Of a stretch of DNA of 32,959 nt, positions 10,651 through 22,034 are shown in pieces. The notes beneath the pieces were generated by a model, which ran no database searches, had not been told where the DNA came from, and saw only the letters and a list, made by a program, of their open reading frames with translations. The number at the start of each line of letters is the position of its first letter. Positions within the stretch are counted from its first letter, which is position 1. The stretch lies in contig MU831918.1 of assembly GCA_029204225.1 (NCBI GenBank), forward strand, positions 64,001 through 96,959. The letters are read 5' to 3'. The translations under genes and the position numbers were made by a program. The DNA comes from Diphasiastrum complanatum. Lineage: Eukaryota; Streptophyta; Lycopodiopsida; Lycopodiales; Lycopodiaceae.

Positions 10651-11451
10651 TTGGAAAGATTGGTGGAGTAGCTTGTTTTGTAACCAAAGATCTTTACTAG
10701 ATTTGAATCTGAGTTGATTCCATATCTTTTATAATTATGTAATGGTGGTAATCTACCCCACTATATAATGCAACATCCCAATATGTAGTTCATCATGGGA
10801 CTCCTCATCTTCTTCTCACACTGCATCATCCATTGATTGTTGCAAAGTAGTTTAATGTTCCCTTCTCCTAAGTTCATGTCTGATGCTTTTTGGAAATCTG
10901 CCTAAGAATCACATGACCATGGCATGATCGAAAGTCATTTCTGGATTACATTCTAATTGGAGATGTTTAAATTATTTAATATAATCTTTGAACATCTCTT
11001 TCTTTTCCATTTTGATCTTACTGGGCAACAAGAATGGATCTTCGAGAAACTTCCTCGGCATGAAGTGTGTGATCAAGACAACTTTACTAATTTTTATTTA
11101 TTACGTTCTTGTAGAGAAACTCTTACCTGATCTGAATATCATTCATCAAAATGATGTTTTATGTCAAAAAGATTTTTGAGTATGAAAATCCAATCAACTA
11201 AGTATATACTCTATAAATGGCAAAAATCCGACGATAATGGCCCATTTATAGCTTAATAACCTCCAATGATTTCTCATTAGGAACTGGTCTAAACTCAATG
11301 ATGATATGGGTGAAAGCTATCTAGGTAATGGATCAATAATCAGTACTCTAGTGAAGGTTTTTTTTGAGATTTTAAAGTAAAAAATCTCTAAAACCACTCT
11401 ATTTGATGATTATGATGAATATAATCTTTGTCTTGTTAGCTTGAAATAGAA
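10651..11451. other. Flanking DNA without recognisable gene
   Basis: AT-rich sequence between the F2 LTR and the F1 insertion. Only short open frames are present (for example 10988-11179, 63 codons, no recognised motif). Nothing further can be supported. Confidence 0.5.
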
Positions 11452-11456
11452 AATAT
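11452..11456 (+). repeat. Target site duplication AATAT (left)
   Basis: AATAT directly precedes the F1 5' LTR and is repeated exactly at 17673-17677 after the 3' LTR. A 5-bp duplication is the standard product of copia integrase. Confidence 0.9.
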
Positions 11457-12190
11457 TGTGAAGAATTGAAAAAGATTATCTATGTTAGATATAAGGGTCT
11501 TATGTTTTTACATCAAGCATCTAGGTGTAGGATGTTGATAGGAATAAATTTGGCAAAGATGGCAAATTATGCATTTTCACTTTAATGCCACTATTGAGCC
11601 AAAATAGAGTAAGAGGCTAAACACGTGCCAATTAGAGTGTAGACAAGTGTAAAGCTTTTGTTTGATGAATTCCAAGAGGTCCAATAGGATTTAGAGGTGG
11701 AACCTTGTGAGGTCCAATAGGAAATGGAGGTGTGCTTGAATATAGTCCAATAGAATTAAGAGGTGCATGGATCAATGGTCCAATAGGATCAAGGGGTGAC
11801 AAAGTATGGTCCAATCATAGTTAAGCATAGTGGCAGCTCGTGGATCTACTAGTATCATTGTACTCCTCATTTTGGATCTAATTGATTTGGTGATTTTATG
11901 GATTTTGTGAGTTATTGGATTTCTAGCTTTCTCTCTCTACCCGAGAGCTCATAATATTTTTTCTCTCTCTACCCGAGGAGAGCAGCTTGTTTTTACTTAG
12001 ATTAATTTTTGAATACTTCCCACACATGTGAGTGAGAGTTGGAAGTGATTGAATGCATGTAGTAGTGTGTTTTTGCCATAGGATCTAAGATTGATCTTGA
12101 ATCTCAATCTAGTCTTGATCTTGGTGCATCTACACACCTTAGGAGATCACAAGTACATGTTGTGGACAATCCACACATGTGAATTCAACA
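11457..12190 (+). repeat. F1 5' LTR
   Basis: 734 bp from TGTGAAG to TTCAACA, followed at once by the primer site. It contains the CCAAT array (11681-11815), a CT-rich block (11931-11990) and two palindrome-derived sites CACACATGTG (12021-12030 and 12172-12181), the second only 9 bp from the LTR end. It should carry the promoter, though no convincing TATA box stands out. Confidence 0.95.
11681..11843 (+). repeat. 33-bp tandem array carrying CCAAT boxes in F1 5' LTR
   Basis: CCAAT occurs at 11681, 11714, 11747, 11780 and 11811: intervals 33, 33, 33 and 31. Units share CCAATAGGAtt.AGAGGTG at the left and GGT at the right, with a diverged centre; the fifth unit is decayed. The same array is in the 3' LTR. 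CCAAT is the binding core for plant NF-Y; use as an enhancer is inference. An open frame on the other strand across it (repeated Pro-Ile-Gly-Pro) merely reflects the period being a multiple of three. Confidence 0.9.
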
Positions 12191-12202
12191 TGGTATCAGA
12201 TC
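12191..12202 (+). other. F1 primer binding site, initiator tRNA-Met
   Basis: TGGTATCAGATC follows the LTR end without a gap. Its first ten bases are an exact complement of the plant initiator tRNA-Met 3' end. Confidence 0.9.
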
Positions 12203-12937
12203 CTACCTAAGGTTACCATGCATTTTGATCCATCTAAGTGAAAAGTTTTTCATCAATCTTGAGCTAGAGGTTGTCAAGGCCCATTTTCCTAGCTATCTTG
12301 TTCAATCTTGGATCAAAAGAAATCAAATTTGATTGGGTCTGACCTGGTACTGTACGGAATCAGGTGCTCAGACACATGTGAGGAATATCCAATTTCAGTC
12401 TGGAAGTTCTCTCTCATGCTTGATCCATTTATCTTGCTTGATAACTTGTTTTGAAGCTATTTTTGTCTAGTTTCTGATGCAATCAGTTTCATTCCATTTG
12501 GTTGAGCCAATCAGAAGCTATAAGCTTTTGAAGAGTGTTAGGTAGGGCACCTAGACCTGGGTGGACACATTTGCTTTGGTCAAGAGATTGTTTGGTAGAT
12601 CCAGAATCACAGTTGTATGCTTGCCAATCTCATCTATATGTGATCTAGGCACTGTTTTGAGATCTTAGCTATTTTGTTTCATGCAATATCATTGTATTTG
12701 AGTCAAATTTGGTTTCTTAGAGTACTTCACACATGCTAAGAGTGTTTGATCCTAACTTTGCCTATACTCCATCATTTGATGTGAAATAGATCTTGTTTTA
12801 GAGAGATCTGTGTAGCTAGTGAGAATCAATTCACAAATAGTTGCAAGATCTTTCATAGGAGGAGATAGTACTCTATTATTGGATCCTATTGAGAGTGTGT
12901 AGCAGCATTTATTGCATTTGAGTTTTCTTCACTGCAA
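12203..12937 (+). other. F1 untranslated leader
   Basis: About 735 bp between primer site and gag ATG, without a long open frame. It holds a further palindrome-like site (GACACATGTG, 12371-12380). The minus-strand copy at 1761-2340 preserves this leader and confirms it belongs to the element. Packaging signals are expected here but none can be pointed to. Confidence 0.7.
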
Positions 12938-13790
12938 ATGTCTTCAATGCGTTCATCCTTGTTGGAACCAAGTGAAAGATTGACCACTTCAAATTATTCA
13001 ATTTGAAAAATGAGGATGGAGTCCATCTTGATCCTTCAAGACGTGATGGACATTGTTCTTGGCCTTGAAGAAGAACCACAAGTTCTTCAAGAGGTTCAAA
13101 AATACAAAAAGAGAGCTAGGATGGCTCTCCACTACATTAAGATGAATGTCTCTAATGAGATATTGAGGGAGATAGGTACTTGTACGTCAGCCAAAGAAGC
13201 TTGGGATTGTCTCAAGACTATCTATGAGGCTAAGAATACCTCTAGGCTTCTCACTTTTAGGAATCAAATCTTTTAAAGTAGCCAAAAGAGTGATGAGAGT
13301 GCATCTAGTTATGTTTTGAGAGTAAAAGATATTCATAGAGAGCTTGCTTGCATTGGTGATTCCATCAATCAAAATGAGGTAGTTCAAGTCATTCTCAATG
13401 GCTTGAGAAGTGAATTTGATAACCTTGTCCAATCCTATGCCATTAAGGAGGAGCTACCAAGTTTGGAGGCTCTCCAAAGTGTTCTAATTTCAGAAGAATA
13501 AAAACAAGAGTACAAGCTCTTGAGGATGGACAAGCTTTCTCTCACTCATAATGATGGCAAAGCTCTCTTTGCCAAGGATAAGCACAAAGGGAGGAGCAAG
13601 AACCAGCATCAACAATCCTCAAGCAAGGACAAAGTCAAATCCAAAGACATAGATGAGGAGGAAGATGATTCCTCTAATGCTTCATCATCCAAGCTCAAGA
13701 AGAAGAAGATCAAGTGCTTTTATTGTGGCAAGAAAGGTCATTATGCCACCAATTGCTTCAAGAAGAGAATCAACTCAAGCAAGCCAACAT
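12938..13790 (+). pseudogene. F1 gag with three in-frame stops
   Basis: Gag forms the virus-like particle and binds element RNA. The ATG at 12938 gives MSSMRSSLLEPSERLTTSNY, the same start as the minus-strand copy. One frame carries all gag motifs: ILQDVMDIVLGLEEEPQ, ALHYIKMNVSNEILREIGT, VVQVILNGLRSEFDNLVQSY and the CCHC knuckle CFYCGKKGHYATNC (13715-13756). Stops interrupt it at 13004 (TGA), 13274 (TAA) and 13499 (TAA). The first two replace Trp and Gln codons kept in the copy at 1372-1760, both as C-to-T type transitions. After the knuckle the frame must move by -1 to reach pol, and no classical slippery heptamer is visible there, so a one-base deletion is the simpler reading. Confidence 0.88.
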
Positions 13791-16700
13791 TACCAATGAG
13801 AAGGAAGACACTATTGCAAGTGATGGAGAGGGATCTCTTATGGTCTCTAGTTTCTCATCTACTCCTTTCAAGAAGGACGACCTATGGTATATTGATAGTG
13901 GAGCCTCTTCACATATGTGTAGCTCCAAGGACTCTTTCTCTTCTATTGCACCTTATGATGAAGTCAAGAAATCAATATACACTGCAAATGATTTTGAATG
14001 TCCTATTGAAGGCATAGGGAACATTGCCTTGAAGCTTGCATCCTCTAAAGTTCTTTCTCTCTCTAAAGATCTTTATGTACCTAAGCTTACCAAGAATCTT
14101 ATTAGTGTTGGCCAATTGCTTGATAATGGCCTTGATGTAAAATTCAATGTTGATACTTGCACTATCAAGAAGAATGATGAGATACTTGCATTAGGATCTA
14201 GATTTGGTGGCATCTATAAACTAGATCCACATGAGTATCTGAATGCTTGTAATGTTGCTCTTGTGAACAAGCTCTCTATGGAGGAATTATGGCATAGGAG
14301 GTTGGGACATCCCAACTACAAATCCATGCTCTCTATGATCAAAGAAGCCAAAGCTATTGGCTTGCCAAAGTCATTCTCCAAGAAGATCAAGCCTTGTGAG
14401 GCTTGTGCTATTGCTAAATCTCACAAAAAGCCATTTACAAGATCTTATATCAAAAGCAAGCATCCTTTGGAGTTAATCCACTCGGATGTGCATTTCTCAT
14501 CAACTACAAGCAAGGGAGGAGCCACTTGTTTTGTTACCTTCATTGATTATTACACAAGATTCACTTGGATATATCTTCTTGCTACTAAATCTATGGTGTT
14601 TGATCATTTCCTTATTTTCAAAGCTTATGTAGAGAAGCAATTCTCATTCAAGATTAAAGCTCTTAGAAGTGATGGAGGTGGTGAATATATCTCCAATAAA
14701 TTTCAAGATTTTTGTGAGCTTGAAGGCATTAAAAGAGAGTTCTCTTGTGCCTACTCTTCATCTCAAAATGGAGTGGCCGAGAGAAAGAATAGATCTCTAT
14801 GTGAATGTGCAAAATCTATGAGAATTGAGGCATCTTTGCCCAAAGATTTTTGGGGAGAAGCCATTGATTGTGCAGATTATCTTTGCAATAGGCTCCCACA
14901 TATAGCTCTTGGAGGAAAGTCACCATATGAAATCTTATTTTTGAAGAAGCCTAAGATTGATAACCTTAGAGTTTTTGGATGCTTATGCTTTGTCCATATT
15001 CCCTTGGAAACAAGGAAGAAGGAAGATCCTAGTGCTTGCAAAGGGATCATGGTTGAATACTCATCCACCAAGAAGGCCTATAGAGTCTTTATACTCTCTA
15101 CTTCTCAAGTTATTGAAAGTAGAGATGTTGTCTTTCATGAAGATCAACACTCATCTTTTGAAGAGGCCGAGATCAAGAAATCTATGGATGCATCATCAAT
15201 TATTGATTTTGAAGACAATCATGATGTGATGGGGTCGAGATTTGAAGAAGACTCTCCTCGGATTTTTTCACCAAGAAGATTCATGAGAGATAGATCCGAG
15301 CCTAAGAGGCTCTCATATGTTGACAAAGGCAAACAAGTGGATCTTGATTTCACTAATTATGTTTTTTATGTCTCTCATGAAGAGCCAAAGAATGTACAAG
15401 AGGCACTCAATACCAAGAAGTGGTATGATGCCATGAAGCAAGAGTATGATGCACTGATCACCAACAATACTTGGGAGCTTGTGGATCCTCCATCCAACAA
15501 GCATGTGATTGGTTGCAAGTGGGTATTTTGGATCAAGTTCAATCATGATGGCACCATCAACAATCATAAAGCAAGATTATGTGCCAAAGGATTTGCTCAA
15601 ATCCATGGTCTTGATTATGAGGAGACTTTTGCACCCGTTGCAAAGATGGTGACAATAAGAATTCTTATTTCTCTTGCTTGTTTTTTCAAGTGGAAGGTGT
15701 TCCAATTAGATGTATCCAATGCTTTTCTAAATGGTTATCTTGAGGAGGAGATCTATATGGAACAACCTCAAGGATTCATCAAGGATGAGTTCAAAGTGTG
15801 CTTGCTCTTCAAAAGTCTTTATGGACTCAAGCAAGCACCAAGATCATGGTATTCAAGACTTAATTCTTTTCTTATCTCACTAGGATTTACTCTTAGTGAC
15901 TATGATCCTTCCATGTATCTAAAGTTTGTTGATAGCAATATTGTCATTCTTCTAATTTATGTTGATGACATTATTCTTTGTGGAAGTTGTATCAAGCTAG
16001 TTGATGAAACCAAGCTAGCACTTGGATGTGAGTTTAAAATGCAAGATCTAGGAGAGATGCATTACATCCTAGGCCTAGAAATTGATTTTTATGAAAATCA
16101 TGTCTTTATATGCCAATCTAGATATGCTTACTCTATGTTGAAAAAATTCCATATGGAAAATTCTAAGAGCATAGATACTCCAATGGAGCCAATTTTGAAA
16201 GATCCTAATAAAGGTGATGAAAGATCCTTTGAGGACATCACACTTTTTAGGAGTCTTGTAGGCTCCTTGATTTGGCTTACCATTACTAGGCCCGATCTAA
16301 GTTTTTGTGTGCACAAATTGAGTCAATTTATGCAAGATCCTAAGACCCATCATTGGAAGATGGCCAAGAGGATTCTAAGATATGTACCTTCATCTTGTGA
16401 TTATGGTCTACTCTACAAAAGTGAAGATCTATCCATTATTGGCTACTCGGATTCGGACTTTGCAAGTGACAAGATGGATCGAAAGTCTATTAGTGCATAC
16501 ACTATCTTTCTTGGAGGCAATCTAATATCTTGGCTTTCCAAAAAGCAAGATACTATATCTCTCTCTTCATGTGAGGTCGAGTACAAAGCACTCACTACAA
16601 CTACCAAAGAAGTGCTTTGGATCAAGAGGCTATTGATGGAGCTAAAGTGCATCAAGGAGGATGATCTACCAATGATCAAGTGTGATAACATCTCGGCCCA

Positions 16701-16923
16701 AGCTCTTGCCTATAATCCCATATTTTATGCAAGAAGCAAGCACATAGAAGTGGCACACCATTTTGTGAGAGAAAAGCTTATTGGAGGAGAAATCTATTTG
16801 GAGCATGTCAACTCATCCTCTTGTATTGCCGATCTACTCACCAAGCCTTTGAGCAAAATTGCTTTCATCAAGCATAGATCTAATCTTGGAGTTATATCAA
16901 GATCAATGCTCAAATCTTCATAG
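13714..16923 (+). CDS. F1 pol: protease-integrase-RT-RNase H polyprotein, intact frame
   Basis: Open for 1,069 codons. The first codon of the frame is GTG, so it has no start of its own; pol homology begins near residue 26, and it was presumably made as a gag-pol fusion. Domains, numbered from 13714: aspartic protease YIDSGASSHM (Asp61); pre-integrase zinc region LWHRRLGHPN (about 192) with CEAC; integrase core Asp258 (HSDV), Asp320 (RSDGGGEY) and Glu356 (NGVAERKNR), exact DD35E spacing; RT with NTWELVDPP, CKWVFWIKFNHDG, KARLCAKGFAQ, QLDVSNAFLNG (Asp666), LYGLKQAPRSWY and YVDD (749-752); RNase H with SDSD (913-915), CEVEYKAL (Glu956) and CDNISAQ (Asp991); tail LLTKPLSK. All catalytic residues I can place are present. 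It ends with TAG at 16921, 15 bp before the 3' LTR. It could act in trans if expressed; upstream gag defects make translation doubtful. Confidence 0.95.
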   Translation: MLLLWQERSLCHQLLQEENQLKQANITNEKEDTIASDGEGSLMVSSFSSTPFKKDDLWYIDSGASSHMCSSKDSFSSIAPYDEVKKSIYTANDFECPIEGIGNIALKLASSKVLSLSKDLYVPKLTKNLISVGQLLDNGLDVKFNVDTCTIKKNDEILALGSRFGGIYKLDPHEYLNACNVALVNKLSMEELWHRRLGHPNYKSMLSMIKEAKAIGLPKSFSKKIKPCEACAIAKSHKKPFTRSYIKSKHPLELIHSDVHFSSTTSKGGATCFVTFIDYYTRFTWIYLLATKSMVFDHFLIFKAYVEKQFSFKIKALRSDGGGEYISNKFQDFCELEGIKREFSCAYSSSQNGVAERKNRSLCECAKSMRIEASLPKDFWGEAIDCADYLCNRLPHIALGGKSPYEILFLKKPKIDNLRVFGCLCFVHIPLETRKKEDPSACKGIMVEYSSTKKAYRVFILSTSQVIESRDVVFHEDQHSSFEEAEIKKSMDASSIIDFEDNHDVMGSRFEEDSPRIFSPRRFMRDRSEPKRLSYVDKGKQVDLDFTNYVFYVSHEEPKNVQEALNTKKWYDAMKQEYDALITNNTWELVDPPSNKHVIGCKWVFWIKFNHDGTINNHKARLCAKGFAQIHGLDYEETFAPVAKMVTIRILISLACFFKWKVFQLDVSNAFLNGYLEEEIYMEQPQGFIKDEFKVCLLFKSLYGLKQAPRSWYSRLNSFLISLGFTLSDYDPSMYLKFVDSNIVILLIYVDDIILCGSCIKLVDETKLALGCEFKMQDLGEMHYILGLEIDFYENHVFICQSRYAYSMLKKFHMENSKSIDTPMEPILKDPNKGDERSFEDITLFRSLVGSLIWLTITRPDLSFCVHKLSQFMQDPKTHHWKMAKRILRYVPSSCDYGLLYKSEDLSIIGYSDSDFASDKMDRKSISAYTIFLGGNLISWLSKKQDTISLSSCEVEYKALTTTTKEVLWIKRLLMELKCIKEDDLPMIKCDNISAQALAYNPIFYARSKHIEVAHHFVREKLIGGEIYLEHVNSSSCIADLLTKPLSKIAFIKHRSNLGVISRSMLKSS

Positions 16924-16938
16924 ATAATTTTTTAGGAG
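16924..16938 (+). other. F1 polypurine tract (weak)
   Basis: Between the pol stop and the 3' LTR are 15 bases, with only AGGAG as a purine run after a T run. This is poorer than the purine tracts of F2 and F4 and may be degenerate. Confidence 0.5.
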
Positions 16939-17672
16939 TGTGAAGAATTGAAAAAGATTATCTATGTTAGATATAGGGGTCTTATGTTTTTTACATCAAG
17001 CATCTAGGTGTAGGATGTTGATAGGAATAAATTTGGCATAGATGGCAAATTATGCATTTCCACTTGTAATGCCACTATTGAGCCAAAATAGAGTAAGAGA
17101 CTAAACACGCGCCAATTAGAGTGTAGACAAGTGTAAAGCTTTTGTTTGATGAATTTCAAGAGGTCCAATAGGATTTAGAGGTGGAACCTTGTGAGGTCCA
17201 ATAGGAAATTGAGGTGTGCTTGAATATAGTCCAATAGAATTAAGAGGTGCATGGATCAATGGTCCAATAGGATCAAGAGGTGACAAAGTATGGTCCAATC
17301 ATAGTTAAGCATAGTGGTAGCTCGTGGATCTACTAGTATCATTGTACTCCTCATTTTGGATCTAATTGATTTGGTGATTTTATGGATTTTGTGAGTTATT
17401 GGATTTCTAGCCTTCTCTCTCTACCCGAGAGCTCATGATGTATTTTCTCTCTCCCCGAAGAGAGCAGCTTGTTTTTACTTAGATTATTTTTTGAATACTT
17501 CCCACACGTGTGAGTGAGAGTTGGAAGTGATTAAATGCATGTAGTAGTGTGTTTTTGCCATAGGATCTAAGATTGATCTTGAATCTCAATCTAGTCTTGA
17601 TCTTGGTGCATCTACACACCTTAGGAGATCACAAGTACATGTTGTGGACAATCCACACGTGTGAATTCAACA
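16939..17672 (+). repeat. F1 3' LTR
   Basis: 734 bp, the direct repeat of 11457-12190. It keeps CACACGTGTG at 17503-17512 and 17654-17663, where the 5' LTR has CACACATGTG. CCAAT boxes are at 17165, 17198, 17231, 17264 and 17295, the same period as in the 5' LTR. Confidence 0.95.
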
Positions 17673-17677
17673 AATAT
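17673..17677 (+). repeat. Target site duplication AATAT (right)
   Basis: Exact repeat of 11452-11456. Removing the element restores an empty site with a single AATAT. Confidence 0.9.
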
Positions 17678-18514
<837 letters not shown>

Positions 18515-18981
18515 GATAGCAAGAATAGTCAAATCCAACAAATAAAAATATAGCTAAAAACATGAGAGAGGTGGAGGAAGAGGAGAAGCAAGGACATCCA
18601 ATTACCAAATGGTAAAGGTTCCACTTTTTTTTATTGAACATCAAAAATAAAATACTTCCCATGTCTTTCAATATTTCCTAGTTATGAAGATTTGAGATAT
18701 ATGTCTTTTTCAAAAAAATGTTGAAACTTGGCAAAATGAGGACTATTATCAATGTATAGAAGAGGCCTCCACTTCATGGAAGAAAAAAAATGTATGTAGC
18801 TCTCTTCAATAGCATTACTTTGATGTAATATGATACAAAATGATTCATATAATTTCCAACCAATTATATTCCAAATAGAATACACTAGAAATTGTTTTTG
18901 TGAGTATTCTCAAAGTGAGCTTGAAGAGCATCAAAAAGAAAGTTTATTATAATCCTTAACTTGAGCTTGAAGATTAGATGC

Positions 18982-19062
18982 AAATTATAAATCTCTATTA
19001 ACCATAAAAATGCTTTAATGATGAAAATTATAAATCTCTATTAACTATAAAAATGCTTTAAT
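18982..19062 (+). repeat. 43-bp tandem duplication
   Basis: The segment AAATTATAAATCTCTATTAA with the following 20 bases occurs twice with a 43-bp period and one substitution (ACCAT / ACTAT). It looks like a recent local duplication. Confidence 0.8.
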
Positions 19063-21333
19063 ATTTACATTTTGACATTGATATAAACAAAATGATCTAG
19101 TAAAGATTAGCACATAGGAGATGTTGGTGAACAAATGTAAAATGTACAATAACGAATGAACGTAGGCTTTGATAAAATGATATCACATCAATAGTTGTTT
19201 TTTTCTTTCTCATTTAGGTTTTTTCTTCTCTTTAACAACAATGTAAATCAAATGTCATTTGTTAATTCACCTATTTGTATTTGACTTGGATAAGGTAGCC
19301 AATGGCATTGATAGTCACACGACCAAGCGTGGACTCGATTTTATGCTAGCAAAGAGAGCTAGGGCTTGTCCAAGTGAATTGGCACAATATTTTCTTGAAT
19401 ATGATTTAATATGTTGTAATATGGGAGTGATTGGTTGGAAACACTATAACTACATCTATGAAATATGATACTTCATATGGAATACCTTTACAGAAATAAT
19501 GCCTTAAGATGTTTATATAAGATGGTAATCACATTATCTTATCTGGCGTTTTGTGAAAAGGAATTGATATATTGAAGTCCATTCAATTAGTTATTTCATA
19601 TCAAAATGTATTTTGTGTGGCAATTATTTTCATCTACCTAAGATACAATAACATATTCATCATAGAATCATTCAACCAATAAATGTAACTCTATAGTTAA
19701 AGATTAATATTATATATGATCCAATTATAATGATATGAAAACATACATTTATTTTCATATTAGTATTGGAAAAAAAGAAACATGCAATTTAAAAAACTAA
19801 TATGGTAGATAGATAAGAGCATCATGATTAGGATTAAATATTCATTACATGTGAATAAGACTTGATACGAAAATCAAAATATCCTTTTTTTATATGAAAG
19901 ACGTGTTTAGATGATTAATGCTAATTTATAAAAAGTTTTACAATCATGAACCATACAAATTTGTTTGATATATCATGCAATCCATTATATGTATCTTCTA
20001 TAAACTCTCCATGTGTATCATTTAAATGATTCTTTTCCTCATCTTTGTATTAATGTGAGGTTAACGCCTCTATATGTGCTCCAAAGTGATAATTACATTT
20101 GATTAAATACTTAAATAAAGAACAAAGGAAAAATGCAATGGAAGAGCTACCCAACAAGAATCATCTTTCACTTATGTCAAATATAATGTAAGCCTATTAT
20201 TTTTTTCATTTTTTCTAAAAACCCTCTCTCAATATTGTAAAATTATAGACAAAAACTAATTCATAATAATGATAAGGTTTTGAATATTTCTATTGATTAA
20301 GCTAGTAAAAAGAGCATGAACCATGGAATGGAGAGAGCAATATAAAGGCATTAAAACAAACTCCCTATGTCATTATGCCATAACCAATGAATACCATTAG
20401 GTGGTTCAAAGAATATATTCATGAACTAAAGGAACAATATCAACTATGATGTTTTGAAAGATTTGTTCATATCAAACAAACTTTTTCAATTGTCTAAAGA
20501 TATGACACGTTTGTCGCGAGTACAACATTATGACTTTACATCCTAATCATGAATGTTGATGGCATTGATGAGTTGTCTATCACTATCTTTTGTAGCCTAT
20601 CAAATGTATCTTCAACATTGATCTTAGACATAATGCTTCCCAATATTTTGGAAGATTGTTCTTTTCACTTTCTCTAATTTTTATAACATTTGCTCGATTT
20701 ATGCATCTAACGAAATATATATGTGATTTACTGGCAATTACTTACTGTACAAAGAGAATTATTGCATGAAACTATGTTACTTTAGTAAAAAATTTCATCA
20801 TCTAACCTTCCAAGTGTCTTTTACTACAAAGTTCACCGAAGTTCACTTCGTAACTGTAGATTTCGAATACAAACATTTTTGAAGATGAAAGTAAACTTCT
20901 AAGCAACACAGATATTTGGAACTTCGATGATATCAAAGCATTTAAAATCTTTTATTCTTTTTGTTAACTTGATCACTATCATTTTTTATGTATTATGGAT
21001 GTTTCATTCAATTTGTGCTTTATCTTGAAGCAAATCTTTTTGTATCACATGTATACATATGAAAACAATAAGATCATTTACAAACTCTTGCTATGTTTAT
21101 TTTATGAAATATGACATCTGATTGATGCTATTATTTCACTTGAAAAGATTTCAATTTTGGTGGTGGATTTTGGATTGTGGTTCGTTGGTCATTTTTTAGA
21201 ACATTTGGAAAAAAAAAATAACCTTGATATTTTGGTAGTTTGATGAAGTGTTTGTCACTAACAGTCATCTATAAATTTAGCAATTATAATGACTCAATTT
21301 TGTGTAAGGGTGTCGTGGGTGGTAAATTATACA

Positions 21334-21357
21334 CATCGCTCTATTTATTGAGCGATG
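21334..21357 (+). other. Perfect 8-bp hairpin
   Basis: CATCGCTC and GAGCGATG flank an 8-base AT loop. It stands alone in AT-rich DNA; no function is supported. Confidence 0.4.
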
Positions 21358-22034
21358 ATATTTCACCTACTTTCAAAGGTGGATGTGGCTAGTGTGATCC
21401 CTAACCAAATGGTGTATTTCGGCCATGCTGGTAGACTGCCCACTCTTGTATTTCAAAGAGGTCGGGCTTTTGAGCCAAGCACACAAAACGAGACGTGATA
21501 GGAAAAACTCGTTACGTAATGCAATTCCAACATGTGTTTATGATCCTAGAAATTAGACATGAAATAGAACAATTAAAATAGTTATTCAAAAAGCTATAAA
21601 GTCATATCATGCTAGAAAATATGAACATCATGTTGTTATAACATAAATACCCATTTCGTGCAAGGTTAATACGTGACTCAACCTCCATCCTTACGCGAGT
21701 GATTCACATCTATCTTAATAATGCATCGTAAGACTGCTGAACAAACTTGATATCAAACAGTTTTTCATGTCACACAAGCGTAGCAACTAGTAATGACCAT
21801 GTTCTCAAAAGGAATTTGTTTTTAACAACTTCCAAAAATGACAACAATATAGCAAAAGCGACAATGTACCTTGCGTGTTGAAAAAACAATATTCCTCATA
21901 AATCTCCTAGTCATGAGTCTATAAGGAAGCACACATTATATTGTATAAAAACTGATTTCAGGCTTCACAAGGAATCTGAATGATTCACATCATGCTAACT
22001 CCATCCATTGAACTTCAAGATGTGACTCCATTTC

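Larger units (their letters stand above)
11457..17672 (+). mobile_element. Structurally complete Ty1/copia retrotransposon (family F1)
   Basis: A 6,216-bp element with two LTRs of equal length (734 bp), both opening TGTGAAGAATTG and ending GAATTCAACA, flanked by AATAT duplications. Order: 5' LTR, primer binding site, about 740-bp leader, gag, protease, integrase, RT, RNase H, short purine tract, 3' LTR. Integrase before RT identifies Ty1/copia. Pol is completely open, but gag holds three stops and is out of frame with pol, so the copy is probably not autonomous. The LTRs differ at roughly 18 sites plus a few small indels (counted by eye), so insertion was fairly recent compared with the other remnants here. 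A truncated second copy is at 1372-2495 on the minus strand. Confidence 0.96.

Noticed and set aside
11632-11814. Minus-strand 60-codon frame with repeated Pro-Ile-Gly-Pro, present also at 17116-17298
   Set aside because: It lies wholly inside the F1 LTR. The repeat comes from the 33-bp CCAAT array, and its presence twice follows from the two LTRs.
13741-13800. Programmed -1 ribosomal frameshift between gag and pol of F1
   Set aside because: No X-XXY-YYZ heptamer or obvious stem follows the knuckle; a one-base deletion is simpler given the three gag stops.
15661-16316. Minus-strand frames within pol (for example 15313-15567, 16128-16316, 16443-16691)
   Set aside because: Shadows of the strongly supported plus-strand pol frame.
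19259-19468. 69-codon frame in the AT-rich stretch
   Set aside because: No recognisable domain or splice-consistent neighbours; length is within chance.
21334-21357. Hairpin considered as a terminator or small RNA gene
   Set aside because: Eight base pairs with an AT loop in plant intergenic DNA; no precursor-like arms or promoter signals.
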